A program made the translations under genes and the position numbers. A stretch of DNA of 64,000 nt from Sphingobacterium sp. ML3W. GTDB lineage: Bacteria > Bacteroidota > Bacteroidia > Sphingobacteriales > Sphingobacteriaceae. Below the pieces are notes generated by a model, which was not told the DNA's origin, made no database searches, and worked only from the letters and a program-made list of their open reading frames with translations. Location of the stretch: NCBI RefSeq assembly GCF_029542085.1, contig NZ_CP107036.1, positions 5,456,001 through 5,520,000 of the forward strand. Direction: 5' to 3'. Shown here in pieces: positions 44,726 through 54,142 of this stretch; the stretch's first letter is position 1; every line of letters starts with the position of its first letter.

Positions 44726-46642
44726 CTATTTTTTCAGGCCCTCAGCACCTTGTATGATACCTTCAACCACCGTAGGGTCCTGCAAAGTAGATGTGTCACC
44801 TAAATTACTGATATCTCCCTCCGCAATCTTGCGTAGAATACGGCGCATGATCTTTCCGGAACGTGTCTTTGGAAGGTCATTGACAAACTGGATAATATCA
44901 GGTTTGGCAATAGGACCGATAATACGCGATACAGTCTCCATGATATCTTTCTTGGTCGCTTCTGCATCCGTGTGGTGATTGGCGATAACGTAAGCATAGA
45001 TGCCTTGGCCTTTCACCGGATGTGGATAACCGACGATAGCAGATTCCACAACATCAGCATGCATATTAATAGCATTTTCTACTTCAGCAGTGCCGATGCG
45101 GTGACCAGATACATTCAACACATCGTCCACGCGACCTGTGATTTTGTAATATCCTTCTGGGCTACGGTAGCAACCATCACCGGTAAAGTACATGTCTTTA
45201 TAGGTTGAGAAGTACGTTTGTCTACAACGATCGTGGTCTCCCCAGGTCGTACGTAGCATACCTGGCCAAGGGAATTTGATACATAGATTTCCGGTGACAT
45301 CATTGCCCTCAATTTCTTTTCCATTCTCGTCCATCAACGCTGGTTGTACACCAGGCATTGGGAACATCGCATAACTTGCTTTTTCTGGCGTAACACCGGC
45401 TAAAGAGGTGATCAGGTGACCACCATTCTCCGTTTGCCAATAAGTATCAACGACAGGACAGTTCTTTTTACCGACCTTTTCATTAAACCAGTTCCAGGCT
45501 TCTTCGTTGATAGGTTCGCCCACTGAGCCCAGTACACGCAGTGACGAAAGGTCGTTTTTATCTACAAACTGATCTCCAAAAGCCATTAAAGAACGTAATG
45601 CTGTAGGGGACGTGTAAATGATATTGACTTTATACTTGTCAACAATATCCCAATAACGGCTCGCATCTGGGAATGTTGGGATACCTTCAAACATCAATGA
45701 CGTTGCACCTTGGGATAATGGTCCGTAAACAATATAGCTATGGCCAGTAATCCAACCAATGTCAGCTGTACAGAAAAATACATCATTTGGTTGATACTGG
45801 AAGGTATTCATAAAGGTATATCCCGTATAGACCATATAACCACCACAGGTGTGTACAACTCCTTTTGGCTTACCTGTAGATCCAGAAGTGTAAAGGATAA
45901 ATAGCGTATCCTCTGCATCCATTTCTTCAGCCGGGCAAGCCGGATTGCCTTGAGTCTCTACCTTCTTGATCTCATCTTCCCACCATACATCACGGCCTTT
46001 GATCATGGATACCGGTGTACGTGTACGTGTTAATACAATGACTTTCTCTACAGTATCACATTGCATCAATGCATCATCAACAATATTTTTAAGTCCAATG
46101 GTTTTATTACCACGGTAGCTACCATCGGAAGTAACGATCAATTTGCATTCCGCATCCTCAATACGATCTGCGATCGAACGCGCGGAGAATCCGCCAAAAA
46201 CAACTGAATGGATAGCACCTATACGCGCACAGGCCAATACCGCAATCACTAGTTCAGGTACCATCGGTAAGTAAATACAGACCCGGTCGCCCTTTTTGAT
46301 GTTGTTGTTCTTTAATACATTGGCAAATTGCTCGACCTTCTGTAACAATTGTTTATAGGAAAGGATGCGGTGTGCTTCATTTGGGTCATTTGGTTCCCAA
46401 ATAATCGCAGGTTTATCCCCATTCGCATAAATATGACGGTCCAGGCAGTTTTCTGTAATATTTAATTTTGCACCTTCAAACCATTTGATATTAGGTTCCT
46501 CAAAATTCCAGTTTAGCACTTTGTTCCATTTTCTCTTCCAGAAAAAATGATCCGCTATGCTCGCCCAAAACTCCTCAGGTTGTTCTACACTTCGCTTATA
46601 TTCACTTTGATATTCTTCAAATGATTTTATTTGTAGGCTCAT
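44726..46642 (-). CDS. acs: Acetyl-coenzyme A synthetase
   Basis: A 638-residue AMP-forming ligase that makes acetyl-CoA from acetate, ATP and CoA. Family motifs are the AMP-binding loop LYTSGSTGKPKGVVHTCGGY, TADIGWITGHSYIVYGPL, DTYWQTENGGH, the hinge/binding residues TGDGCYRSPEGYYKITGRVD and the C-terminal acetylation-type motif PKTRSGKIMRRILRK with the catalytic lysine. The length is typical of Acs. It stands alone on the minus strand, divergent from the UbiA-like gene. Confidence 0.97.
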   Translation of the reverse strand: MSLQIKSFEEYQSEYKRSVEQPEEFWASIADHFFWKRKWNKVLNWNFEEPNIKWFEGAKLNITENCLDRHIYANGDKPAIIWEPNDPNEAHRILSYKQLLQKVEQFANVLKNNNIKKGDRVCIYLPMVPELVIAVLACARIGAIHSVVFGGFSARSIADRIEDAECKLIVTSDGSYRGNKTIGLKNIVDDALMQCDTVEKVIVLTRTRTPVSMIKGRDVWWEDEIKKVETQGNPACPAEEMDAEDTLFILYTSGSTGKPKGVVHTCGGYMVYTGYTFMNTFQYQPNDVFFCTADIGWITGHSYIVYGPLSQGATSLMFEGIPTFPDASRYWDIVDKYKVNIIYTSPTALRSLMAFGDQFVDKNDLSSLRVLGSVGEPINEEAWNWFNEKVGKKNCPVVDTYWQTENGGHLITSLAGVTPEKASYAMFPMPGVQPALMDENGKEIEGNDVTGNLCIKFPWPGMLRTTWGDHDRCRQTYFSTYKDMYFTGDGCYRSPEGYYKITGRVDDVLNVSGHRIGTAEVENAINMHADVVESAIVGYPHPVKGQGIYAYVIANHHTDAEATKKDIMETVSRIIGPIAKPDIIQFVNDLPKTRSGKIMRRILRKIAEGDISNLGDTSTLQDPTVVEGIIQGAEGLKK

Positions 46643-46827
46643 TGTTATAGGATTATTATGAATTATTTTAATTTATAAAGTTATCGTTGCGAAATTGTTT
46701 TTAATAGCTCAATTTCGGTGTACAATTTAGCGGTTTTTGCCCATTTTATCAACAATTTGATGTTTAATATAATGTTAAACTACTTTTATCTATCAAGATT
46801 GTTATATTGCAGCAAGATTAAACACAG

Positions 46828-47691
46828 ATGTTGTTTCTAAGAAAGATATTCTATATCAGCATTTATACGAATATTTTGATTGCATTGGCCGCCATGGCCC
46901 AATGTGCACTGACCTATATCATATTTGAACGGCCGATCAATTGGTCTATTGTCTTAGTTGAGGGGACAGCAACATTATTGCTTTATAATTTTAGCTTATG
47001 GTGGTCTAAACCCCAAAATCCAAAAGAATCAAAATTTGCCCGTACTCGCTGGATATTTAACCACGAGTGGGTGATGTGGCTGAATAATGTCATCGCATTG
47101 GTTGTTCTTGGTTACTGTTTGCTAGACATCCATCTTTATTCGTTCTTATTTTTAGGTTTTATTGGAATATTGAGCTTATTGTACGGGATGCCGCTGTTCA
47201 CTTTTCACGATCGCAAAGTTGGGCTTCGGCAAATTCCTGGGGCGAAGATCTTCCATATCGCCTTGGTTTGGGTATGCAGTAGTGTGGTACTTCCTTATGT
47301 TGAATTGCTCAATGTGGGTGACAGGATAGACTCTTGGGTACTTGTTGCACTTTGTGTGCTGAAATTTATATTTTTGATTATTTGCACTTTGCCTTTTGAT
47401 ATTCGGGATATCCAACAGGATTCCTATTATCATTTGCGGACATTGCCCAATATGTTAGGGGAGCAGAAGGCAAAAAGACTTACCTATACTTTATTGGTGT
47501 TACATAGTCTCTTAATCCTTATTGCTCCATATCTGATGGAAATCAAGATTGGGTTGATCCTGACCAATCTTGTGATATTTGCTCTTTTGAAACTAGCGGT
47601 CTTCAAGACCAAGGAGCATTATCACTATGCTTACTTACTAGATGGAAGTCTGGTACTCCAATTTTTGATCGTAGTGTTGATTAATATTTAA
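46828..47691 (+). CDS. UbiA-like polytopic membrane protein
   Basis: A 287-residue protein with eight or nine predicted helices. Its pattern resembles the UbiA prenyltransferase superfamily, including a polar second-motif-like stretch DIRDIQQDSYYHLRTLPNML between helices. However, the first aspartate-rich motif (NDxxD) is not clear: LLLYNFSLWWSKPQNPK stands in its place. Catalysis is therefore doubtful and the substrate unknown. Its stop overlaps the stop of the convergent hydroxyacid dehydrogenase gene by 4 bases. Confidence 0.6.
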   Translation: MLFLRKIFYISIYTNILIALAAMAQCALTYIIFERPINWSIVLVEGTATLLLYNFSLWWSKPQNPKESKFARTRWIFNHEWVMWLNNVIALVVLGYCLLDIHLYSFLFLGFIGILSLLYGMPLFTFHDRKVGLRQIPGAKIFHIALVWVCSSVVLPYVELLNVGDRIDSWVLVALCVLKFIFLIICTLPFDIRDIQQDSYYHLRTLPNMLGEQKAKRLTYTLLVLHSLLILIAPYLMEIKIGLILTNLVIFALLKLAVFKTKEHYHYAYLLDGSLVLQFLIVVLINI

Positions 47692-48632
47692 ACCCCATCC
47701 TGTTGTCCTAAAAATGCGATAATCTTATCTGCAGCAACTTCTGATAATTTGTAATAGCTTTCAAACGTCCAGCCCGCTACATGGGGAGATAAAATGACAT
47801 TATCCCTACTGATAAGGTCGGGATACCAGGTTTGTTCAGCAAGTTTGGGGAATTTTTCGACAGGCAGCACATCAAAGGCCGCTCCGAGAATATCACCCTT
47901 ATTAAGACTATTTAATACAGCCGGAACTTGTACAATCCCACCTCTGGCACCCAATAGGAAAAAGATAGGTTTGTTAAACTTCGATAAATAGGCATCATCA
48001 ATCATTCCCTTTGTTTCGGCAGTCAATGGAATATGGAAACTAATAACATCGGCTTGCTCATAGATATTTTCCATACTGGCCTCCACAGCATATTGGTCGG
48101 TATAATCCCTCCGGTATTTGTCGTAAGCGAGTACCTTCACGTCAAAACCAGAAAGCTTTTTGGCCATCGCCATACCATTGTGGCCATAACCGATCAAGCC
48201 AACAGTACGGCCTTTAAGTTCATAGCCTCGGTTGGCTTCGCGTAACCATAGGCCAGTTCTCACTTGTTGATCACTGCGGTTGAGATTATTCATCAGACTC
48301 AATAACATTCCGATCATATGTTCGCCCACCGCATCCCGGTTACCTTCGTTTGCGGGAATTAATGTAATCTGTCGCTGTGCGGCAATTTCATCATCGATAT
48401 TATCCATTCCGGCTCCTGCCCGGGCGATGAAACGCAAGCTAGGAGCCAGGTCAAAGAACGGTTTATCTACCTGAAATTTGGACCGAATGACCATGCCTGA
48501 GTAGTTAGCAATGATTTTTTCCGTTTCTTGGCGGTCAATGTCAGGTTGGTAGTCATAGGGAATCCCCGCTTGTTCAAATTTCTCCAACATAATTTCGTGG
48601 ATGTCGTCTACAATCAAAATATTAGCTTTCAT
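47688..48632 (-). CDS. D-2-hydroxyacid dehydrogenase (phosphoglycerate dehydrogenase-like)
   Basis: A 314-residue NAD-dependent dehydrogenase. The nucleotide-binding motif GLIGYGHNGMAMAKKL is at about 145-160. The catalytic Arg/Glu/His set is represented by LLGARGGIVQ, the region after AAFDVLPVEKFP, and LSPHVAGWTFESY. The N-terminal substrate domain is FIARAGAGMDNID. It resembles SerA-type enzymes without the C-terminal regulatory domain; serine-pathway or 2-keto acid reduction are both possible. Its start overlaps the upstream FAD monooxygenase gene by 11 bases. Confidence 0.88.
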   Translation of the reverse strand: MKANILIVDDIHEIMLEKFEQAGIPYDYQPDIDRQETEKIIANYSGMVIRSKFQVDKPFFDLAPSLRFIARAGAGMDNIDDEIAAQRQITLIPANEGNRDAVGEHMIGMLLSLMNNLNRSDQQVRTGLWLREANRGYELKGRTVGLIGYGHNGMAMAKKLSGFDVKVLAYDKYRRDYTDQYAVEASMENIYEQADVISFHIPLTAETKGMIDDAYLSKFNKPIFFLLGARGGIVQVPAVLNSLNKGDILGAAFDVLPVEKFPKLAEQTWYPDLISRDNVILSPHVAGWTFESYYKLSEVAADKIIAFLGQQDGV

Positions 48633-49800
48633 GATTACGGTTGATTTGCATAAAGTCTACTGACAATAACTTGTTTAACTGTTGTTGCTTGAGTCTATTC
48701 GGCATGATTTTCATGATGAAATTGCGCATACCGATCAGAAATGGGGTCTCCCATTGAGCGATCTTCCCGGTCTGCCAAGAAGTATTCGTAATATAGTTGA
48801 CGCGCTCCATTCGACGTATTTCAAATCGAGAGAAAGCTTGTCGAATAGATGAGGCTGTTTTGAGTTCGTCCAGCAGCACAGCAACATCTTCTATTGCTTG
48901 ACAGGCTCCCTGTCCTAAATTGGGGGTAGTGGCGTGACCCGCATCTCCAAGCAAAAGGATATTGTCAAAAGCAAGCTGTTGTAATGGGGCGATATCTATA
49001 ATGTCATTCCAGATCAGTTCGGCATCCTTGGTCTCCGATAGAATCGTTGGAATAGGATCGTGGTATTCCTTGAAGTTGTTCAATAATTCTGCAGTAGTCC
49101 AGTTTTTTAGTGTCGGATTTTGCTGTACACTGTTGATGCAGGCGTACCAATACACGCGATTACTAACAAGGGGTGTCATTCCAAATCTACCTTTTGCACC
49201 CCAGGTTTCAGTGCTTTTTTTGAGTTGGATACTGCTGTTATCTATTGTTGCCCGCCAGCAGGTATAACCTGAATAACGGGGGCTTGAGGCCGGTATCAGT
49301 TGTTGACGTAATAGTGAATGCACGCCATCGGCAATAAGTAATGCAGCTCCTACAGCTTGGCTTCCGTCGGTAAAATGAACACAAACTTGTTCCCCTAACC
49401 GTTCGAAGGAAGTCGCACGTTTGCCAAGATGAACCTGGTTATCGGGGATTTTTGATAAAAGAAATTGGTGTAGGTCCGCTCGGTGTATCGCAAAATTGTC
49501 CTGATTGTATTTTTTGCTGATGGATTTGGTATTCGGTTCGACCAAAATATTTCCTTTTTGATCCAAAACATTATAGGAACCCAGATAATGTCCAATTTGA
49601 CTGATTTCATCTTTTAATCCTAGGTGATCTAGGGCCTGCATGGCATTGGCAGCGAGTCCAAAACCTGCACCTATACCTTTAAGTTCAGCTACACTTTCAT
49701 AGACATGGGTTTTAAGACCCAATTTTTGAAGGCCTATCGCGGCACATAATCCAGCGATCCCACCGCCAACAATAATAAAAGTGTTATCTGCAAAATTCAT
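48622..49800 (-). CDS. FAD-dependent monooxygenase (group A, PHBH fold)
   Basis: A 392-residue flavoprotein hydroxylase. It has the N-terminal FAD-binding motif IVGGGIAGLCAAIGLQKLGL, a middle DG-type motif LLIADGVHSLLRQQL and the second FAD motif LLGDAGHATTPNLGQGACQA. Such enzymes hydroxylate aromatic or similar substrates with NAD(P)H and O2; the substrate is not evident. There is no signal peptide. It ends inside the start of the hydroxyacid dehydrogenase gene and begins one base after rsmA, so rsmA, this gene and the dehydrogenase are likely one transcript. Confidence 0.88.
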   Translation of the reverse strand: MNFADNTFIIVGGGIAGLCAAIGLQKLGLKTHVYESVAELKGIGAGFGLAANAMQALDHLGLKDEISQIGHYLGSYNVLDQKGNILVEPNTKSISKKYNQDNFAIHRADLHQFLLSKIPDNQVHLGKRATSFERLGEQVCVHFTDGSQAVGAALLIADGVHSLLRQQLIPASSPRYSGYTCWRATIDNSSIQLKKSTETWGAKGRFGMTPLVSNRVYWYACINSVQQNPTLKNWTTAELLNNFKEYHDPIPTILSETKDAELIWNDIIDIAPLQQLAFDNILLLGDAGHATTPNLGQGACQAIEDVAVLLDELKTASSIRQAFSRFEIRRMERVNYITNTSWQTGKIAQWETPFLIGMRNFIMKIMPNRLKQQQLNKLLSVDFMQINRNHES

Positions 49801-49801
49801 A

Positions 49802-50581
49802 TCAAAGGCAATTTGCGATCTCGTTAGTCAGGCTAACAAAATCGTCTACAGTTAACCGTTCGGCCCGCAGCTCATAAAGCGGATTATCTGACATCTTATC
49901 TTTCGGAACAACCCCTGAAAGGGAATTGCGTAAAGTTTTGCGGCGTTGATTGAATCCTGCTTTGACGACACGCCAAAATAGCTTCTCATCACAGGCCAGT
50001 TGCTCACGGTCATTGCGGGTCATACGGATGACACCCGACAGTACCTTAGGCGGCGGATTAAAAGCGCCAGCCTTTACAGTAAAGAGATATTCTACTTTAT
50101 AGTAAGCTTGTAAAAACACACTCAGAATTCCATACTCTTTACTGCCTGCTTTCGCTGTACAGCGCTCAGCGACTTCTTTTTGAAACATACCTGTCATCTG
50201 AACAACACGTTGACGTTCGTCCAAAATTTTGAAGAGGATCTGAGAGGAAATATTATAGGGAAAGTTGCCAATGACAGCCATCTTTTCGCCAAAATATTGC
50301 GAAAAATCAAGGTTTAGAAAATCGCCATGGATCAATCTTTTTCCCAACTGTGGGTATTTATCGTCCAAATAGGCAATCGATTCATCATCAACATCGATCA
50401 GATAGGTCTCATATTCTTCTTTCTGTAATAGAAAATCCGAAAGGACACCCATTCCCGGACCAACTTCGAGTACTTGGCTGAAACCCAATTTAGGATCCAA
50501 TGCCTCTACAATACGTTGTGCGGCATTCTTATCGTTTAAGAAATGCTGTCCTAGATGTTTTTTTGCTCTAACTGTACTCAT
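49802..50581 (-). CDS. rsmA: 16S rRNA (adenine(1518)-N(6)/adenine(1519)-N(6))-dimethyltransferase
   Basis: RsmA (KsgA) dimethylates two adjacent adenosines in helix 45 of 16S rRNA during late 30S assembly. The 259-residue protein begins VRAKKHLGQHFLNDKNAAQR, then has the SAM-binding LEVGPGMGVLSDFLL, the catalytic NFPYNIS motif (GNFPYNISSQIL) and the C-terminal FNQRRKTLRNSL. The length is normal. The stop is one base from the next minus-strand gene. Confidence 0.97.
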   Translation of the reverse strand: MSTVRAKKHLGQHFLNDKNAAQRIVEALDPKLGFSQVLEVGPGMGVLSDFLLQKEEYETYLIDVDDESIAYLDDKYPQLGKRLIHGDFLNLDFSQYFGEKMAVIGNFPYNISSQILFKILDERQRVVQMTGMFQKEVAERCTAKAGSKEYGILSVFLQAYYKVEYLFTVKAGAFNPPPKVLSGVIRMTRNDREQLACDEKLFWRVVKAGFNQRRKTLRNSLSGVVPKDKMSDNPLYELRAERLTVDDFVSLTNEIANCL

Positions 50582-50640
50582 GATGCAAAATTAGAAATTA
50601 AAAAGCTTTATAAAGTAAAAAGTCAAAATTAAAAAGCAGA

Positions 50641-50710
50641 GACAGTTTGCAAACCATAGGCTTCTCTGACCAAAATCTCAATACGCATATCTAACTACTC
50701 AATACTAAAA
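50641..50710 (+). repeat. Dispersed intergenic repeat, copy 3 (before pdxA)
   Basis: Contains AGGCTT, ACCAAAATCTCAATAC and ATCTAACTACTCAATACTA in the same order as copy 2 read on its own strand. It ends about 10 bases before the pdxA -7 element. Confidence 0.65.
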
Positions 50711-50719
50711 AAAAATCCC

Positions 50720-50727
50720 TATTTTTG
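50720..50727 (+). promoter_or_regulatory. Candidate -7 element of pdxA
   Basis: TATTTTTG, an exact TAnnTTTG match 20 bases before the pdxA ATG, immediately after the dispersed repeat. Confidence 0.5.
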
Positions 50728-50747
50728 ATTCAAAGCATTTAAAAAGG

Positions 50748-51803
50748 ATGAGTGATAAACTAAAAATCGGAATTACCGTAGGGGATATTAATGGTATTGG
50801 ACTTGAAGTAATTATCAAGTCATTGGTAGATCAACGTATGTGCGATTTTTTCACACCAATTGTTTATGGAAATACAAAAGTTGCCTCTTTTCATCGGAAA
50901 GCGGTGGGAATAAACGATTTTAGTTTTAATGTAGTAAATGATGCTGAACAAGCCCATCCTAAAAGGGCAAATATGATCAATTGCTGGCAGGAAGATGTCA
51001 AGATCTCTTTGGGAGAGGAGAACGAAATTGGTGGAAAATATGCTTTTTTGTCTTTGGAAAGAGCGATTGAGGATTTGAAAGCTGGTAAAATAGATGCTTT
51101 AGTGACTGCACCCATCAATAAGCATAATATTCAACAGGAGGGATTCCAATTTCCTGGTCATACCGAATATTTGCAGGCCAAAGTTGAAGCTGATGATGTA
51201 TTGATGTTTATGGTATGTGACGAACTACGCATTGGTGTGGTGACAGGACATATTCCGCTACATGATGTGGCTGCGAATATTACTGAAGAGGCGATACTGA
51301 AAAAGCTGATCCTCATGAATGAGTCTTTGAAAAAGGATTTCTGGGTAGAGAAACCCAAAATTGCCGTTTTAGGACTTAATCCACATGCTGGGGATCATGG
51401 AATTATCGGTACGGAGGACGACCAGATTATTCGACCAACAGTAGAAAAAGCAAATGAGCAAGGGATTTTTTGTTTTGGACCCTATCCAGCAGATGGTTTC
51501 TTTGCAAAAGGAGCATATGAAAAGTTTGATGCCGTATTGGCGATGTACCACGATCAAGGATTAATTCCGTTTAAGCATATCGCAAAAGGTGCTGGTGTAA
51601 ATTATACAGCAGGATTACCTATTGTACGTACTTCGCCAGATCATGGTACAGGCTACGATATCGCTGGAAAAAATCTGGCTTCACCAAGCTCATTTGTAGA
51701 AGCAATTTTCACTGCAGTCCATATTGTAAAACGCCGCAGGGAACAGGCTGAATTACTGAAAAATCCATTGGCATTCCGCAAATTGTCCAAAGATCGGGAT
51801 TAG
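50748..51803 (+). CDS. pdxA: 4-hydroxythreonine-4-phosphate dehydrogenase
   Basis: PdxA oxidises 4-phosphohydroxy-L-threonine in pyridoxal 5'-phosphate biosynthesis. The 351-residue protein has the N-terminal GITVGDINGIGLEVIIK and the metal-binding region with PGHTEYL. Metal and active-site histidines are seen in GLNPHAGDHGIIG and AMYHDQGLIPFKHIAKGAGV, and near the C-terminus IVRTSPDHGTGYDIAGK. All are standard for PdxA. The gene is divergent from rsmA. Confidence 0.96.
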   Translation: MSDKLKIGITVGDINGIGLEVIIKSLVDQRMCDFFTPIVYGNTKVASFHRKAVGINDFSFNVVNDAEQAHPKRANMINCWQEDVKISLGEENEIGGKYAFLSLERAIEDLKAGKIDALVTAPINKHNIQQEGFQFPGHTEYLQAKVEADDVLMFMVCDELRIGVVTGHIPLHDVAANITEEAILKKLILMNESLKKDFWVEKPKIAVLGLNPHAGDHGIIGTEDDQIIRPTVEKANEQGIFCFGPYPADGFFAKGAYEKFDAVLAMYHDQGLIPFKHIAKGAGVNYTAGLPIVRTSPDHGTGYDIAGKNLASPSSFVEAIFTAVHIVKRRREQAELLKNPLAFRKLSKDRD

Positions 51804-51932
51804 GTTGATAATAATTGATGATTTTTTTGATCTATAAGGTTATATAAGTCAGGTTAAGCAGGTGACGAGAACCATAGCCGTCATTAAGGATCATAATGAT
51901 TCTCGAGGGATAAGTAAAACAGAAATCGTATC

Positions 51933-51976
51933 AGCCTACAGCTTCTATAATCAAAATCTCAATACTTAATACTAAA
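51933..51976 (+). repeat. Dispersed intergenic repeat, copy 4 (between pdxA and cca)
   Basis: CAGCTTCTATAATC then AAAATCTCAATAC and TTAATACTAAAAAAAG, matching the core of copy 3. It is placed directly before the cca -7 element. Confidence 0.6.
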
Positions 51977-51984
51977 AAAAGTAT

Positions 51985-51992
51985 TACTTTTG
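51985..51992 (+). promoter_or_regulatory. Candidate -7 element of cca
   Basis: TACTTTTG, an exact TAnnTTTG match, 34 bases before the cca ATG and 8 bases after the repeat. Confidence 0.5.
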
Positions 51993-52026
51993 CAAACTGT
52001 TTGGTTTTTTACCTGCTGTTCTAACT

Positions 52027-53460
52027 ATGTGCGATAATTTACAACATCCAATATTTTCTATCATCAAAGAGCTCGCCGAGCAGACAAATACGGAGTGTTA
52101 TGTCATCGGAGGGTATGTACGCGACTACATTATGAAGCGTCCATTCAAGAATGATGTGGATATTGTTGTGGTGGGAAGTGGTATTGAATTTGCAACTTTA
52201 CTAGGTGAAAGGCTTCATACTAAAGTGGCGGTCTATAAGAATTTTGGAACTGCAATGCTCGTTTTTGAGGGCTTGAATGTAGAGTTTGTGGGTGCGCGGA
52301 GGGAATCTTACCGAGCAAACTCCCGGAAACCAATTGTAGAGGATGGCACATTGACCGATGATCAAAACCGTCGTGATTTTACTATCAACGCCATGGCTTT
52401 TTCGCTGAATAAAGCCGATTACGGTACAATGGTAGACCCCTTCGATGGGGTAAAGGATCTCGAGCACCGTGTGATTCGGACGCCTCTTAATCCAATTGAA
52501 ACTTTCTCAGACGATCCATTGCGTATGATGCGTGCGATCCGTTTTGCAACCCAGCTAAATTTCAAGATTGACATTGCGGCTATTACAGCAATTACTGATA
52601 CAAAAGAACGTATTAAGATTATTTCGAGGGAACGGATTATCGATGAGATCAATAAGATCATTCTTTCCCCAAAACCCTCGGTGGGTTTTAAATACCTTTT
52701 TGATACAGGCTTATTAGAATTGATTTTTCCGGCCATGTACAACCTGCATGGAGTTGATATTATTGATGGAAAAGGACATAAGGATAATTTCTACCACACA
52801 TTGGAAGTACTGGATAATGTCTGTGAATTATCGGGGGATCTCTGGTTACGCTGGGCTGCTATTATGCACGATATTGCTAAACCTGCGACAAAACGTTTTG
52901 ATAAGAAATTGGGCTGGACATTTCATGGGCATGAAGACCGCGGTGCACGTATGGTGCCTAAGCTTTTTGCTGAACTAAAATTGCCGCTTCATGAAAAGAT
53001 GAAATTCGTACAGAAACTTGTACAATTGCATCTTCGTCCGATTGTCCTTGCTCAGGATATTGTGACAGATTCTGCTGTCAGACGCTTATTATTTGAAGCA
53101 GGTGATGACATTGATGCATTAATGATGCTGTGCCACGCCGATGTGACAACGAAGAATGAGTTTAAAAAGAAAAAGTACCGCCAAAATTTTGAACTTGTCA
53201 AGCAGAAACTAAAGGATGTAGAGGAACGTGACAAGATACGAAATTGGCAACCGCCGATCAGTGGAGAAGATATTATGATACTTTTTGGATTAACACCCGG
53301 CCGCGCTGTTGGGCAATTAAAAAACTTGATCCGCGAGGCTATTTTGGAGGGTGAGATTCCGAATTCCCGGATTGAAGCCTATCAATATCTAGTAAAAAAG
53401 GCTGGAGACATGGGTTTGGAGGTCAAACAAGAAATCCAGTTGGAAATTTCCAATTCTTAA
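52027..53460 (+). CDS. cca: CCA tRNA nucleotidyltransferase with HD domain
   Basis: Adds or repairs the 3' CCA of tRNAs, which this genome needs since the five tRNA-fMet genes in this window do not encode CCA. The 477-residue protein has the class II nucleotidyltransferase head with VIGGYVRDYIM and the metal-binding DVDIVVVG, then RRDFTINAMAFSL, the ERI(I/V)DEINK neck region and a C-terminal HD domain (IMHDIAKPATKRF, HGHEDRGARM). A poly(A) polymerase cannot be fully excluded by sequence alone, but the domain layout and size favour the CCA enzyme. Confidence 0.92.
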   Translation: MCDNLQHPIFSIIKELAEQTNTECYVIGGYVRDYIMKRPFKNDVDIVVVGSGIEFATLLGERLHTKVAVYKNFGTAMLVFEGLNVEFVGARRESYRANSRKPIVEDGTLTDDQNRRDFTINAMAFSLNKADYGTMVDPFDGVKDLEHRVIRTPLNPIETFSDDPLRMMRAIRFATQLNFKIDIAAITAITDTKERIKIISRERIIDEINKIILSPKPSVGFKYLFDTGLLELIFPAMYNLHGVDIIDGKGHKDNFYHTLEVLDNVCELSGDLWLRWAAIMHDIAKPATKRFDKKLGWTFHGHEDRGARMVPKLFAELKLPLHEKMKFVQKLVQLHLRPIVLAQDIVTDSAVRRLLFEAGDDIDALMMLCHADVTTKNEFKKKKYRQNFELVKQKLKDVEERDKIRNWQPPISGEDIMILFGLTPGRAVGQLKNLIREAILEGEIPNSRIEAYQYLVKKAGDMGLEVKQEIQLEISNS

Positions 53461-53506
53461 AATATAGTATTAATTTTAAACTGCTAAAAAGAAGAATACA
53501 TAGAAG

Positions 53507-54097
53507 ATGGCAATTTATAGATTTAGAGTTACTTTTGAAGATTATGAAGATGTATATCGTGAAATTGATATGCCTTCGAAAAGTACATTTTTAGACATGC
53601 ACGAGGAAATCCATAAAACGACAGGTTATGCGACGGATACTTCTTCCTCTTTTTATGTGAGCAATGATCAATGGAAAAAAGGGACAGAAATAGCGTTTAA
53701 ACCGAACCAGCGAAAAAAAGATGCTGAAGTTTTGTTAATGGAGAATATTCGCCTGAGCAAGTTTATTGATGATCCTCACCAAAAGTTTTATTACGTCTAT
53801 AATTTTGACCGCCCTTATGATTTTCAAGTGGAGCTGATCAAGATTTTGAAAGAGGAAGTGGGTAAAGACTATCCGGCATTATTCAAATCTGTTGGCCAGG
53901 TGCCTAAAACTATGACTGCCGCTAACTTCCCGGTATCCGATGCTGTTGAGGAGGATGAATTTGTTGAGGAAGATGATACACAATATGGTGTGGATGACGA
54001 AGACGAATTAGATGGCTTTGATAGCGAAGATGAAGACGAAGAGGGTGAAGGCGAGGAAGAGCGCGAGGGATCTAACGGCTACGAAGACGAATATTAA
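53507..54097 (+). CDS. pRiA4b ORF-3-like domain protein with acidic tail
   Basis: A 196-residue cytoplasmic protein. The N-terminal 110 residues resemble the pRiA4b ORF-3 family fold (YRFRVTFEDYEDVYREIDMP, FYYVYNFDRPYDFQVELIKI). The last 50 residues are almost entirely Asp/Glu with a few Gly. The family name comes from a plasmid ORF; the function is unknown. Here it sits between cca and miaA, 46 bases from each, in the same direction, which suggests a link to tRNA maturation by location only. The acidic tail suggests binding to a basic partner or to metal. Confidence 0.72.
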   Translation: MAIYRFRVTFEDYEDVYREIDMPSKSTFLDMHEEIHKTTGYATDTSSSFYVSNDQWKKGTEIAFKPNQRKKDAEVLLMENIRLSKFIDDPHQKFYYVYNFDRPYDFQVELIKILKEEVGKDYPALFKSVGQVPKTMTAANFPVSDAVEEDEFVEEDDTQYGVDDEDELDGFDSEDEDEEGEGEEEREGSNGYEDEY

Positions 54098-54142
54098 TTG
54101 AAAATGCTTTCAATGCATATTTGAGCATTTGAAGCAAATATT

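Noticed and set aside
44726-46642. Plus-strand ORFs opposite acs
   Set aside because: Short shadows of a well-conserved acetyl-CoA synthetase gene.
53940-54094. Repeats in the acidic C-terminus as a tandem repeat element
   Set aside because: Low-complexity Asp/Glu codons only; no repeated unit of fixed length.
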